In this document: piece after piece, positions 44,964 to 53,793 of the stretch
How the letters are laid out: every line of letters begins with the position of its first letter
Position numbering within the stretch: position 1 is the first letter of the stretch
Source: Caballeronia glathei
GTDB lineage: Bacteria > Pseudomonadota > Gammaproteobacteria > Burkholderiales > Burkholderiaceae
Assembly (NCBI RefSeq): GCF_000698595.1
Contig: NZ_JFHC01000004.1
Span: forward strand, 143,203-207,202
Direction: 5' to 3'
Length of the DNA: 64,000 nt
The notes under the pieces: generated by a model
Told to the model about the DNA's origin: nothing
Seen by the model: only the letters and a program-made list of their open reading frames with translations
Databases searched by the model: none
Position numbers and translations under genes: made by a program

Positions 44964-45533
44964 ATGAACATCAAACGATCCTGGACATATGGCGCCGCCG
45001 CGCTTGTCGTCGCCGGCGGGCTTGGGGTGCTTGCCGCGTGCGCATCGCAAGGCAGCGGACGAAGCGGCAACGCGAAGGTGCCGCAGCCGGCAAAGGCCGT
45101 CGATCTCGATCGCTACATGGGCCGCTGGTATGAGCTTGCGCGTTACGAGAACCGCTTCGAGCGCGGCTGCGAAGCCGTGAGCGCCGACTACGCGATTCGC
45201 GGCGACGGCCTTGTCTCGGTGGTCAACGCGTGCAGGGAAGGCGGATTGTCCGGACCGTTCAGGTCATCGGAAGGACGCGCGAAGATCGTTCCCGATTCGG
45301 GCAACGCGAAGCTGAAGGTGTCGTTCTTCGGGCCGTTCTATATCGGCGACTACTGGGTGCTCGATCGTGCCGACGACTACACGTGGTCGATCGTCGGGGA
45401 GCCGGGCGGCCGCTATCTGTGGATCCTGACGCGCGACGCGAAGCCGTCGGCCGATGAACGCAAGGCACTCTTCGAGCGCGCGCGCAGCCTGGGCTACGAC
45501 GTCACGATGCTGCGCGAAACGCAGCACGAGTGA
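44964..45533 (+). CDS. blc: Outer-membrane lipocalin Blc
   Basis: A 189-residue bacterial lipocalin. The lipobox is LAAC with Cys 26, so the protein is membrane-anchored. The lipocalin signature is LDRYMGRWYELARYENRFERGCEAV, followed by YAIRGDGLVSVVNAC, VSFFGPFYIGDYWVLD and YLWILTRDAKPS. Blc binds fatty acids or lysophospholipids and is linked to envelope stress and repair. It is a single gene in front of a convergent H-NS gene. Confidence 0.93.
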   Translation: MNIKRSWTYGAAALVVAGGLGVLAACASQGSGRSGNAKVPQPAKAVDLDRYMGRWYELARYENRFERGCEAVSADYAIRGDGLVSVVNACREGGLSGPFRSSEGRAKIVPDSGNAKLKVSFFGPFYIGDYWVLDRADDYTWSIVGEPGGRYLWILTRDAKPSADERKALFERARSLGYDVTMLRETQHE

Positions 45534-45540
45534 GCGCCGG

Positions 45541-45834
45541 TCACCCTTCGATCAGGAAGCGCTCCTTGTTCTTGCCTGCGAGCCAGGCCGGTGTTCGTCC
45601 GCGGCCGCTCCACGTTTCGCCGGTCTTCGGATTGCGATATTTCGCCGGGAGCGCAGCCTTCTTCGCCGCCTTCGGGCGCACCGTGCGAAAGCCGAGTTCC
45701 TCGGCGGTCAGCCCGTACTCCGCGATCTTCGCCTTGATCTCGGCGATCGCATCGGCAACTTCCTTCTCGCGCGCCGCCGCGACTTCGGACTGGAGTTTTT
45801 CGAGTTGCGCGGTCAGTTGCTTGTAGGTCGCCAT
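45541..45834 (-). CDS. H-NS family DNA-binding protein
   Basis: A 97-residue H-NS/BpH3-type nucleoid protein. The N-terminal half is a coiled coil (YKQLTAQLEKLQSEVAAAREKEV) and the C-terminal DNA-binding core reads KYRNPKTGETWSGRGRTPAWLAG, whose GRGRTP is the AT-hook-like signature. The start is the ATG at 45834; an upstream in-frame ATG would add a basic tail not seen in the family. Such proteins silence AT-rich DNA; the AT-rich stretches at 37.4 and 42.8 kb are possible targets. Confidence 0.93.
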   Translation of the reverse strand: MATYKQLTAQLEKLQSEVAAAREKEVADAIAEIKAKIAEYGLTAEELGFRTVRPKAAKKAALPAKYRNPKTGETWSGRGRTPAWLAGKNKERFLIEG

Positions 45835-45893
45835 GAACGTGCTCCGTAAAATTCGCTTGCGGTAAAAGACCGTTCGCGCGGTGAAAAGTGCCT

Positions 45894-47117
45894 TCAATCG
45901 TCGATGGCGTCGTACAGAATGCGCTCGTATTCCCGAGCGAGCGGGAACGGATCTTCCGAGCGCCGCTGGATCATCAAGAGGCCGATCATGTCTTCGACGG
46001 GATCGGCAAACCAGCTCGTGCCGAGCGCGCCGGGCCAGCCGAACGAACCCGCCGACCGGTAGCCGGCGGACTGCTGCCGCGCGGGGTCGTCGATGATCGC
46101 AAGGCCGAGTCCGAAGCCCTGGCTCTCCCAGACCGGATAGCCGAAGGCGGGAATGCGGCGTTCCTCGGCGGTGAGGAAGTTAGAGCGCATCAGGTCGACC
46201 GACTTGTGCGACAGAAGACGCGGACCCTGCGTGCGCTCGGCCGCGTCGCCCTGCAGACGGCCGCGGCCGAGCAGGAGGCGCGCGAAGCGCAGGTAGTCGT
46301 CGGCGGTGGAGACGAGGCCGCCCCCGCCGCTCTGAAAGCGCGCGGCATTGATCCAGCGGCTCGACGCCGGATGATCCTCGACGACCAGCTGCCGGTTCGC
46401 CGCATCGAACGCGTAGGAGGTCGAGAGGCGCCCGGTCTTGTCGGCGGTCACGATGAAGCCCGTGTCGTGCATGCCGAGCGGCTCGAAGATGCGCGTGCGG
46501 AAAAACTCGCCGAGCGGCATGCCCGCTACACGCTGGATCAGCGCGCCGAGCACGTCGGTCGCAATGCCGTAATGCCAGCGCGTGCGCGGCTGGAACATCA
46601 GCGGAAGCTCGGCGACGTGTTCGAGCCAGCGGCCGGGGTCGACCATCATGTCGAAGCCGTTGAACACGCGTTCGTAGGCGTCGGCCAGCGCGCCCTCCGC
46701 CGTGAAGTGATAGGCGAAACCCGCGCGGTGCGTGAGCAGGTCGAGAAGCGTGATCGGCGCGCGCAGCGGCTCGGTGTGCTCGAGGGGAGCGTCGGGGCTC
46801 GTCAGCACGGCGACGTTCGCAAGCTCCGGCAGCCACGCCGACACCGGGCTCTGAAAGTCGAGCAGGCCGTCTTCCACGAGCATCAGCGCGGCGGCGCTCG
46901 TCACCGGCTTGGTCATCGACGCGATGCGAAAGAGCGTGTCGCGGGTCATCGGGCTGAGCGTTTCGAGATCGCGCCAGCCGAGCGCATCGGCCTGCGCGAT
47001 CTCGCCGCGGCGCCAGGTCAGCGTGACGATGCCGGCGACGTCGCCCGATTCGACGAAGCGCTGCATCGCGCCGGTTACGCGGGCGAGCCGCTCTGGATCA
47101 AAGCCGGTTTGCTGCAT
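45894..47117 (-). CDS. Beta-lactamase-fold serine hydrolase (EstB-like)
   Basis: A 407-residue class-C-beta-lactamase-related hydrolase. The nucleophile motif SxxK is Ser 67-x-x-Lys 70 in FRIASMTKPVTSAA. The second motif is atypical, WHYGIATDVLGALIQ, where most esterases have Tyr-Ser-Asn or Tyr-x-Asn. The third region is a Gly-rich stretch GWPGALGTSWFADP near 370, in place of the lactamase KTG. No signal peptide, so it is likely a cytoplasmic esterase rather than a resistance enzyme. It is a single gene. Confidence 0.88.
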   Translation of the reverse strand: MQQTGFDPERLARVTGAMQRFVESGDVAGIVTLTWRRGEIAQADALGWRDLETLSPMTRDTLFRIASMTKPVTSAAALMLVEDGLLDFQSPVSAWLPELANVAVLTSPDAPLEHTEPLRAPITLLDLLTHRAGFAYHFTAEGALADAYERVFNGFDMMVDPGRWLEHVAELPLMFQPRTRWHYGIATDVLGALIQRVAGMPLGEFFRTRIFEPLGMHDTGFIVTADKTGRLSTSYAFDAANRQLVVEDHPASSRWINAARFQSGGGGLVSTADDYLRFARLLLGRGRLQGDAAERTQGPRLLSHKSVDLMRSNFLTAEERRIPAFGYPVWESQGFGLGLAIIDDPARQQSAGYRSAGSFGWPGALGTSWFADPVEDMIGLLMIQRRSEDPFPLAREYERILYDAIDD

Positions 47118-47279
47118 GAATTCTCCTGTTCTTCAGACGCTGAAGCCTTCGAAAGCCCTTGCGGGCTTTCGTTCCTTCGTCCTGGTGAACGGAATGTACC
47201 CCGGCCATCGGGCGCGGCGGTGCTGTCGCGCACACAATGCCACACCGCAAGCCGTGCCGCGCGCCGGGCATCAGGCGGG

Positions 47280-47537
47280 CTACTGCGCCTTGCAGGCGAT
47301 CAGGAGGCCGTTCTGGCCGTTGTCGGTGGATTGTTCGAGCACGTCGTAGCTCGCGCCCTGGCAGGTGGCGCGCGCGTTCTGCTGACAGAGGGTCCAGCCG
47401 CCGTATGCGGGGCACTGGATCAGGGTGGTCGGGCGGCCGTCGGCGGAAAAAAGCGGCGGGGCGCTGCTGCACCCGGTGAGCGCCGAAACCATCGCGAGGA
47501 GCGAAACAGTTACGCCGGTTCGTTTGCCGAGATTCAT
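47280..47537 (-). CDS. Small cysteine-rich lipoprotein
   Basis: An 85-residue lipoprotein of unknown function. The signal ends at the lipobox ALTGC (Cys 23). The mature part has four more cysteines (IQCPAYGGWTLCQQNARATC, and LIACKAQ at the end), suggesting two disulfides in the periplasm. AAGGGG and TTGGG lie just before the ATG at 47537. Longer upstream starts would spoil the signal. It is monocistronic. Confidence 0.8.
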   Translation of the reverse strand: MNLGKRTGVTVSLLAMVSALTGCSSAPPLFSADGRPTTLIQCPAYGGWTLCQQNARATCQGASYDVLEQSTDNGQNGLLIACKAQ

Positions 47538-47637
47538 CCCAACCCCTTGTGAACGCTGTTTTTTTTGATTTCGCGAGTATGCCACGCAAAGCTTTCTGCC
47601 CAATTGCGGCGATGCGTGTTCACCCCGCGCGTTGCCG

Positions 47638-49086
<1,449 letters not shown>

Positions 49087-49095
49087 GGGGAGCAC

Positions 49096-49144
49096 GTCTC
49101 CGTTAGTCTCTTTATCGAGACAGCATATCTCACCATCGAGACAC
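49096..49144. promoter_or_regulatory. Upstream activator sites for the sigma-54 regulator
   Basis: GTCTC-N6-GAGAC forms an inverted repeat at 49106-49121. Further half-sites are GTCTC at 49096-49100 and GAGAC at 49138-49142; ATCGAGACA recurs with a 21-base interval (two helical turns). The sites lie 150-220 bases before the -24/-12 promoter, a normal enhancer distance. Confidence 0.55.
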
Positions 49145-49295
49145 GCTGCAAGGACTTGCACCACAAACGATCGCGGGCTTCATGACGAAATCCCGATCAG
49201 TTCGTTCGTCTCGAATCGTGGACTTTCGGTACAATTTCGCGTCGATCCGCGCCTGCGCGCCCGCGGATTCCGCTTCCGGCCCGGCGCACGGGATA

Positions 49296-49312
49296 TGGCA
49301 CAAAACCTGCTT
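49296..49312 (+). promoter_or_regulatory. Sigma-54 (-24/-12) promoter of gntP-bdhA
   Basis: TGGCAC at 49296-49301 and TGC at 49308-49310, with the GG and GC doublets exactly 10 bases apart as required. The match to TGGCACG-N4-TTGCW is close. It is 95 bases before the gntP start and faces it. A sigma-54 activator is encoded divergently. Confidence 0.78.
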
Positions 49313-49406
49313 TAGGGCACGCCCGGCGCGTCACCTGCCGCGCATCGGGGTTTCCACAAGAAACCCATCCGGCGGCGTCCCCAGAAAAATCATCAACGGA
49401 GACTCA

Positions 49407-50807
49407 ATGTCCTTCATCGTCGTGCTCGCCGCCCTGGCGTTTCTCATGCTGGCCGCCTATCGCGGCTACAGCGTCATTCTGTTCGCGCCGATCGCCGCGC
49501 TCGGCGCGGTGCTGCTCACCGACCCCTCCGCCGTCGCGCCCGTGTTTTCGGGCATCTTCATGGAGAAGATGGTCGGCTTCGTGAAGCTCTACTTCCCCGT
49601 CTTCATGCTCGGCGCGGTGTTCGGCAAGGTGATCGAACTCTCGGGCTTCTCCGAGTCGATCGTCGCCGCGGCGATCCGCTACATCGGCAAGTCGCGGGTG
49701 AATGCGGTGATCGTCGCGGTGTGCGCGCTGCTCACCTATGGCGGCGTGTCGCTGTTCGTGGTGGTGTTCGCGGTCTATCCGTTCGCGGCCGAAATGTACC
49801 GCCAGAGCAATATTCCGAAGCGCCTGATGCCCGGCGCGATCGCGCTCGGCGCGTTCTCGTTCACGATGGATTCGCTGCCCGGCACGCCGCAGATCCAGAA
49901 CATCATCCCGACGACGTTCTTCAAGACCACCGGCTGGGCCGCGCCCTGGCTGGGCGTGATCGGCTCGGCGTTCATCATCGTGGTCGGGCTGACGTTCCTC
50001 GAATGGCGCCGCCGCTCGGCGATGGCGAAGGGCGAAGGCTACGGCACGTCGCTCGTGAACGAGCCGGAGCGCGTGGAGGCGACGTCGCTGCCGAATCCGC
50101 TGCTCGCGATCGCGCCGCTCGTCCTTGTCGGCGTCGCGAACTTCGCGCTGACGAAGCTGATCCCGACCTGGTACGGCACGAGCTACACCGTCCCGCCCGA
50201 GGTGCTGCCGGGCGTGCACGCGCCGGTCACGACGTCCGTGAAAACCGTGGTCGCGATCTGGGCTGTCGAGGGCGCGCTGCTGCTCGGCATCGTGCTCGTG
50301 CTGCTGACGGCGTTCAACCGCGTGCGCGAGCGTTTCGCCAACGGCACGCGGGCCGCGGTCGCGGGCGCGCTGCTCGCGTCGATGAACACGGCGTCGGAAT
50401 ATGGCTTCGGCGGCGTCATCGCGGCGCTGCCGGGCTTCATCGTGGTGAGCGATGCACTCAAGAGCATTCCGAATCCGCTCGTGAATGCGGCGGTGTCGGT
50501 CAGTTCGCTTGCCGGCATCACCGGTTCGGCGTCGGGCGGCATGAGCATCGCGCTCGCGGCGATGTCCGACACCTTCATCAAGGGCGCGGAAGCCGCGCAC
50601 ATCCCGCTGGAAGTGCTGCACCGCGTGGTCGCGATGGCAAGCGGCGGCATGGACACGCTGCCGCACAACGGCGCGGTCATCACGCTGCTCGCGGTCACGG
50701 GCCTCACGCACCGCGAGTCGTACCGCGACATCTTCGCCGTCACGATCATCAAGACACTTGCCGTTTTCTTCGTGATTGCGGTCTATTACATGACCGGCCT
50801 CGTCTGA
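49407..50807 (+). CDS. GntP family permease
   Basis: A 466-residue inner-membrane symporter of the GntP family with about 12 membrane segments. Family marks are LLTYGGVSLFVVVFAVYPFA near 110, TMDSLPGTPQIQNIIPT near 155 and NTASEYGFGGVIAALPG near 330, with SGGMDTLPHNGAVITLL near 415. Most GntP members carry gluconate, but being followed by a 3-hydroxybutyrate dehydrogenase gene makes 3-hydroxybutyrate the likely cargo. It is driven by a sigma-54 promoter under the divergent activator. The ATG at 49407 follows CGGAG. Confidence 0.9.
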   Translation: MSFIVVLAALAFLMLAAYRGYSVILFAPIAALGAVLLTDPSAVAPVFSGIFMEKMVGFVKLYFPVFMLGAVFGKVIELSGFSESIVAAAIRYIGKSRVNAVIVAVCALLTYGGVSLFVVVFAVYPFAAEMYRQSNIPKRLMPGAIALGAFSFTMDSLPGTPQIQNIIPTTFFKTTGWAAPWLGVIGSAFIIVVGLTFLEWRRRSAMAKGEGYGTSLVNEPERVEATSLPNPLLAIAPLVLVGVANFALTKLIPTWYGTSYTVPPEVLPGVHAPVTTSVKTVVAIWAVEGALLLGIVLVLLTAFNRVRERFANGTRAAVAGALLASMNTASEYGFGGVIAALPGFIVVSDALKSIPNPLVNAAVSVSSLAGITGSASGGMSIALAAMSDTFIKGAEAAHIPLEVLHRVVAMASGGMDTLPHNGAVITLLAVTGLTHRESYRDIFAVTIIKTLAVFFVIAVYYMTGLV

Positions 50808-50850
50808 CGAAACGAACGAAGGCCGCCGGACCTGCCGATCGACAAGACAG

Positions 50851-50876
50851 GCCGGCGGGCAGCGCTGCCCGCCGGC
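50851..50876. repeat. Perfect 26-bp palindrome between gntP and bdhA
   Basis: GCCGGCGGGCAGC (50851-50863) followed at once by its reverse complement (50864-50876). It makes a very stable stem in the mRNA between the two genes, and may protect the upstream message or lower expression of the second gene. Confidence 0.75.
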
Positions 50877-50901
50877 CGCCAACAACAGGAGACACCGCCT
50901 C

Positions 50902-51693
50902 ATGACATCACCCGCATCGAAGCCGCTCGCCGGCAAGACCGCCCTCGTCACCGGCTCGACGAGCGGCATCGGACTCGGCATCGCGACCGCGCTCGCACAG
51001 GCGGGCGCCAATCTCGTGCTGAACGGCTTCGGCGACTCGCAGGGCGCGCTCGCGCAGATCGAAGCGATCGGCGTGAAAGCGGCTTACCACGGCGCGGACA
51101 TGTCGAAGCCCGCCGAAATCGAAGCGATGATCGCCTTCGCAGCCGACACCTTCGGCGCCGTCGACGTGCTCGTGAACAACGCGGGCATCCAGCATGTCGC
51201 GACCGTCGATACGTTCCCGGTCGAGCGCTGGGACGCGATCATCGCGATCAACCTGAGCTCCGCATTCCACACGATGCGCGTCGCGCTGCCCGCGATGCGC
51301 GAGCGCGGCTGGGGCCGCGTGATCAACATCGCGTCGGTGCACGGGCTCGTCGGATCGGCGGGGAAATCGGCGTACGTGGCGGCAAAGCACGGCATCGTCG
51401 GGCTCACGAAGGTCGCGGCGCTGGAAAACGCGCGCACCGGCGTGACCGTCAACGCGATCTGCCCCGGCTTCGTGCTGACGCCGCTCGTGCAGAAACAGAT
51501 CGACGACCTCGCCGCGCGCGAGTCGCTTTCGCCCGATGCGGCACGCGCGAAGCTGCTGGGGGACAAGCAGCCGTCGGCGCAATTCGTGACGCCGCAGCAG
51601 ATCGGCGACATGGCCGTGTTCCTCTGCTCGGACGGTGCGGCGGAAATGCGCGGCTCGGCGTTGACCATCGACGGCGGGTGGAGCGCGCAATAA
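50902..51693 (+). CDS. bdhA: 3-hydroxybutyrate dehydrogenase
   Basis: A 263-residue short-chain dehydrogenase. The NAD loop is VTGSTSGIGLGIA near 17, and the catalytic Ser, Tyr and Lys lie in NIASVHGLVGSAGKSAYVAAKHG (Ser near 149, Tyr and Lys in YVAAK near 162). The segments LLGDKQPSAQFVTPQQIGDM and GSALTIDGGWSAQ match D-3-hydroxybutyrate dehydrogenases, which turn 3-hydroxybutyrate into acetoacetate with NAD. It follows the permease by 94 bases containing a palindrome; both are probably one sigma-54-controlled operon for uptake and use of 3-hydroxybutyrate. Confidence 0.92.
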   Translation: MTSPASKPLAGKTALVTGSTSGIGLGIATALAQAGANLVLNGFGDSQGALAQIEAIGVKAAYHGADMSKPAEIEAMIAFAADTFGAVDVLVNNAGIQHVATVDTFPVERWDAIIAINLSSAFHTMRVALPAMRERGWGRVINIASVHGLVGSAGKSAYVAAKHGIVGLTKVAALENARTGVTVNAICPGFVLTPLVQKQIDDLAARESLSPDAARAKLLGDKQPSAQFVTPQQIGDMAVFLCSDGAAEMRGSALTIDGGWSAQ

Positions 51694-51721
51694 GAAACGT
51701 GAAATGAAGCGTGAAATCGGG

Positions 51722-51753
51722 CTAAAGCCGCTCGTTTACCCGAGCGCTTTAGT
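51722..51753. terminator. Stem-loop after bdhA
   Basis: CTAAAGCCGCTCG pairs with CGAGCGCTTTAG, one C bulged. No T-tract follows, so termination would be weak or Rho-assisted. Confidence 0.4.
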
Positions 51754-51763
51754 CGGATTCCCC

Positions 51764-51791
51764 TAAAGAATGTGGGGTTAATGTCCGTTAT
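51764..51791 (+). promoter_or_regulatory. Possible sigma-28 promoter of the Aer-like receptor
   Basis: TAAA at 51764-51767 and TCCGTTAT at 51784-51791 with 16 bases between. The expected TAAA-N15-GCCGATAA is matched at 9 of 12 bases with one extra spacer base. Chemoreceptor genes are often under FliA. Weak evidence. Confidence 0.3.
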
Positions 51792-51858
51792 GCCCTTGTG
51801 ATTCAGGAAAAGCGCGCCGGCCTTCCGGCGCGCCCGAACGAGAAGCAAGGACATACGA

Positions 51859-53439
51859 ATGCGCAATAACCAGCCCGTCACGCAGCACGAATACGCTTTC
51901 CCGCCGACGGAGATGCTCGTCTCCGCCACCGATCTCTCCGGCAACATCCAGTATTGCAATCCGGCGTTCATCGCGGTGTCCGGCTTTTCGAAGGACGAAC
52001 TCGTCGGCCAGCCGCACAATCTCATCCGCCATCCCGACATGCCGCGCGAAGCGTTCGCCGACCTCTGGTCGACGATCCGCGCGGGCCGTTCGTGGACGGC
52101 GCTCGTCAAGAACCGCCGCAAGAACGGCGACTACTACTGGGTGCGCGCAAACGTGACGCCCGTGATCGAGCACGGCAAGGCGGTCGGCTTTCTCAGCGTG
52201 CGCGTGAAGCCCGAACGCGGCGAAGTGCGCGCGGCCGAGGCGCTCTACGCGCAGATGCGCGCAGGCACGCTGCGCTCGCACCGGCTGCAGCAGGGCGCGC
52301 TCGTGCGCACGGGCATCGCGCGCAGGCTCGCGGCGCTCGGACGCATGCCGCTCGCCGCGCGCATTGCCGCCGGCTATGCGGCCGGGCCGCTCGCGCTTTG
52401 CGTTGCGGGCCTCGCCGCCTGGCGCGGCGCGCCGCCGCTGCCATTCTGGATCGCGGCCGGTGCGAGCGTCGCGGCCGGCGCGTGCGCCTGGGCGTCGCTC
52501 GCGCGCCGGATCGAGACGCCGGTGCGCGCGATGTCGGGCTTCGCCGCGCGCATGGCCGCGGGCGACCTCTCCGTCGAGATGCCGCCCGGCCACCACGACG
52601 ATCTCGGCGACGTGCAGCGCGCGCTCAACCAGCTGAAGGCAAATCTCGCGGCGATCGTCTTCGATGTACGCGGCCAGATCGGCGGAGTGCTCGACGCGGC
52701 CCGCGAAATTTCCAGCGGCAACACGGACCTGTCGCGGCGCACCGAATTGCAGGCGGCGTCGCTCGAAGAGACCGCCGCCACGATGGACCAGCTCACCACC
52801 ACCGTGCAGGGCAACGCCGAAGCGAGCGAGCGGGCGCTCGAACTCGTGCGCGAAGCGCAAGCCGCAGCCGGCGACGGCGGCCGCATCGCGAGCCAGGTCG
52901 AGCAGACGATGGCGGGCATCACGGCGGCGTCGCGGCGCATTGCGGACATCACGGACGTGATCGACGGCATTGCGTTCCAGACCAACATCCTCGCGCTCAA
53001 CGCCGCCGTCGAAGCCGCGCGGGCCGGCGAGGCCGGGCGCTCGTTCGCCGTCGTCGCGAGCGAGGTGCGCAATCTGGCGCAGCGCTCGGCGGCGTCGGCG
53101 AAGGAAATCGAAGGCGTCGTGGCGGCCAGCGTCGCGCAGATCACGGAAGGCACGCACCTCGTTGCGCGCACGACGAGCCAGATGCGCACGATCGACGCGG
53201 CGGTCCACCGCGTGTCGGAGATCATCCTCGAAGTGGCGAAGGCGAGCAGCGAGCAGGCCGAGGGCATCCGGCAGGTGAACCAGGCGGTCGCCCATCTCGA
53301 CGACTCCACGCAGCAGAACGCCGCGCTCGTCGAGCAGGCGGCAGCCACGGCGCAGCGTCTCGAAGAGCAGGCGGGCGTGCTGGACGAGGCCGTGCGACTT
53401 TTCACGGTGGCCGCGCCCCGGTCCGCGACAGCGACGTGA
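51859..53439 (+). CDS. aer: Aer-like methyl-accepting chemotaxis protein
   Basis: A 526-residue chemoreceptor with cytoplasmic PAS sensor. The PAS domain (about 10-118; [31 protein letters not shown] residues in the FAD-type core, then [13 protein letters not shown]) resembles the E. coli redox receptor Aer. A membrane hairpin of two short hydrophobic segments follows (about 170-215), then HAMP and the signalling coiled coil with the invariant hairpin [20 protein letters not shown] near 370. No C-terminal CheR-binding pentapeptide is present. It probably mediates aerotaxis or energy taxis via the flagellar CheA/CheW encoded elsewhere. Confidence 0.93.
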   Translation: MRNNQPVTQHEYAFPPTEMLVSATDLSGNIQYCNPAFIAVSGFSKDELVGQPHNLIRHPDMPREAFADLWSTIRAGRSWTALVKNRRKNGDYYWVRANVTPVIEHGKAVGFLSVRVKPERGEVRAAEALYAQMRAGTLRSHRLQQGALVRTGIARRLAALGRMPLAARIAAGYAAGPLALCVAGLAAWRGAPPLPFWIAAGASVAAGACAWASLARRIETPVRAMSGFAARMAAGDLSVEMPPGHHDDLGDVQRALNQLKANLAAIVFDVRGQIGGVLDAAREISSGNTDLSRRTELQAASLEETAATMDQLTTTVQGNAEASERALELVREAQAAAGDGGRIASQVEQTMAGITAASRRIADITDVIDGIAFQTNILALNAAVEAARAGEAGRSFAVVASEVRNLAQRSAASAKEIEGVVAASVAQITEGTHLVARTTSQMRTIDAAVHRVSEIILEVAKASSEQAEGIRQVNQAVAHLDDSTQQNAALVEQAAATAQRLEEQAGVLDEAVRLFTVAAPRSATAT

Positions 53440-53494
53440 CGCCGGCGCCATCGCCGCTTGGTACTATCGGAGCATTGCCACAGAGGAGCCTTCG

Positions 53495-53728
53495 ATGAGC
53501 GCCGAAAATAATCGCGTGGAAGAAGCGCGAGCGATGGAACGGATCGTCAATGCAACGCGGCAGGTGCAGACCGCCTTCACGGCGCTCCAGGCGCACTTCC
53601 CGCCGCAGGGCGACGGCCGGCCGTCGCAGATCGCGCTGCAGACCTTCGACACCGCGCTGCAGGAACTCGAAGAAGCGCAGGCCGCCTTCGACACCATGCT
53701 GAACGACCTCTTCGACGGCAACCGCTGA
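53495..53728 (+). CDS. Small helical hypothetical protein
   Basis: A 77-residue soluble protein, almost all helix (VEEARAMERIVNATRQVQTAF, then TALQELEEAQAAFDTMLNDL) with a short loop FPPQGDGRP. No signal or known motif. GAGGAG lies 11 bases before the ATG, and codon use is like that of the neighbours, so it is likely real. It follows the receptor gene by 55 bases and could be co-transcribed. Function unknown. Confidence 0.65.
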   Translation: MSAENNRVEEARAMERIVNATRQVQTAFTALQAHFPPQGDGRPSQIALQTFDTALQELEEAQAAFDTMLNDLFDGNR

Positions 53729-53793
53729 CCGGCGTTTTCACGTGCGCTTGCGTGGCGCCAAAGCTTGCGTGCGTTTGCGCGCCGTTTGCGCGG

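Noticed and set aside
45894..47117. Reading the serine hydrolase as an antibiotic-resistance beta-lactamase.
   Set aside because: It has no signal peptide, an atypical second motif and no KTG; an esterase role is more likely.
51281..51693. Alternative antisense gene opposite bdhA.
   Set aside because: bdhA shows a complete dehydrogenase active site and operon context; the antisense frame has neither.
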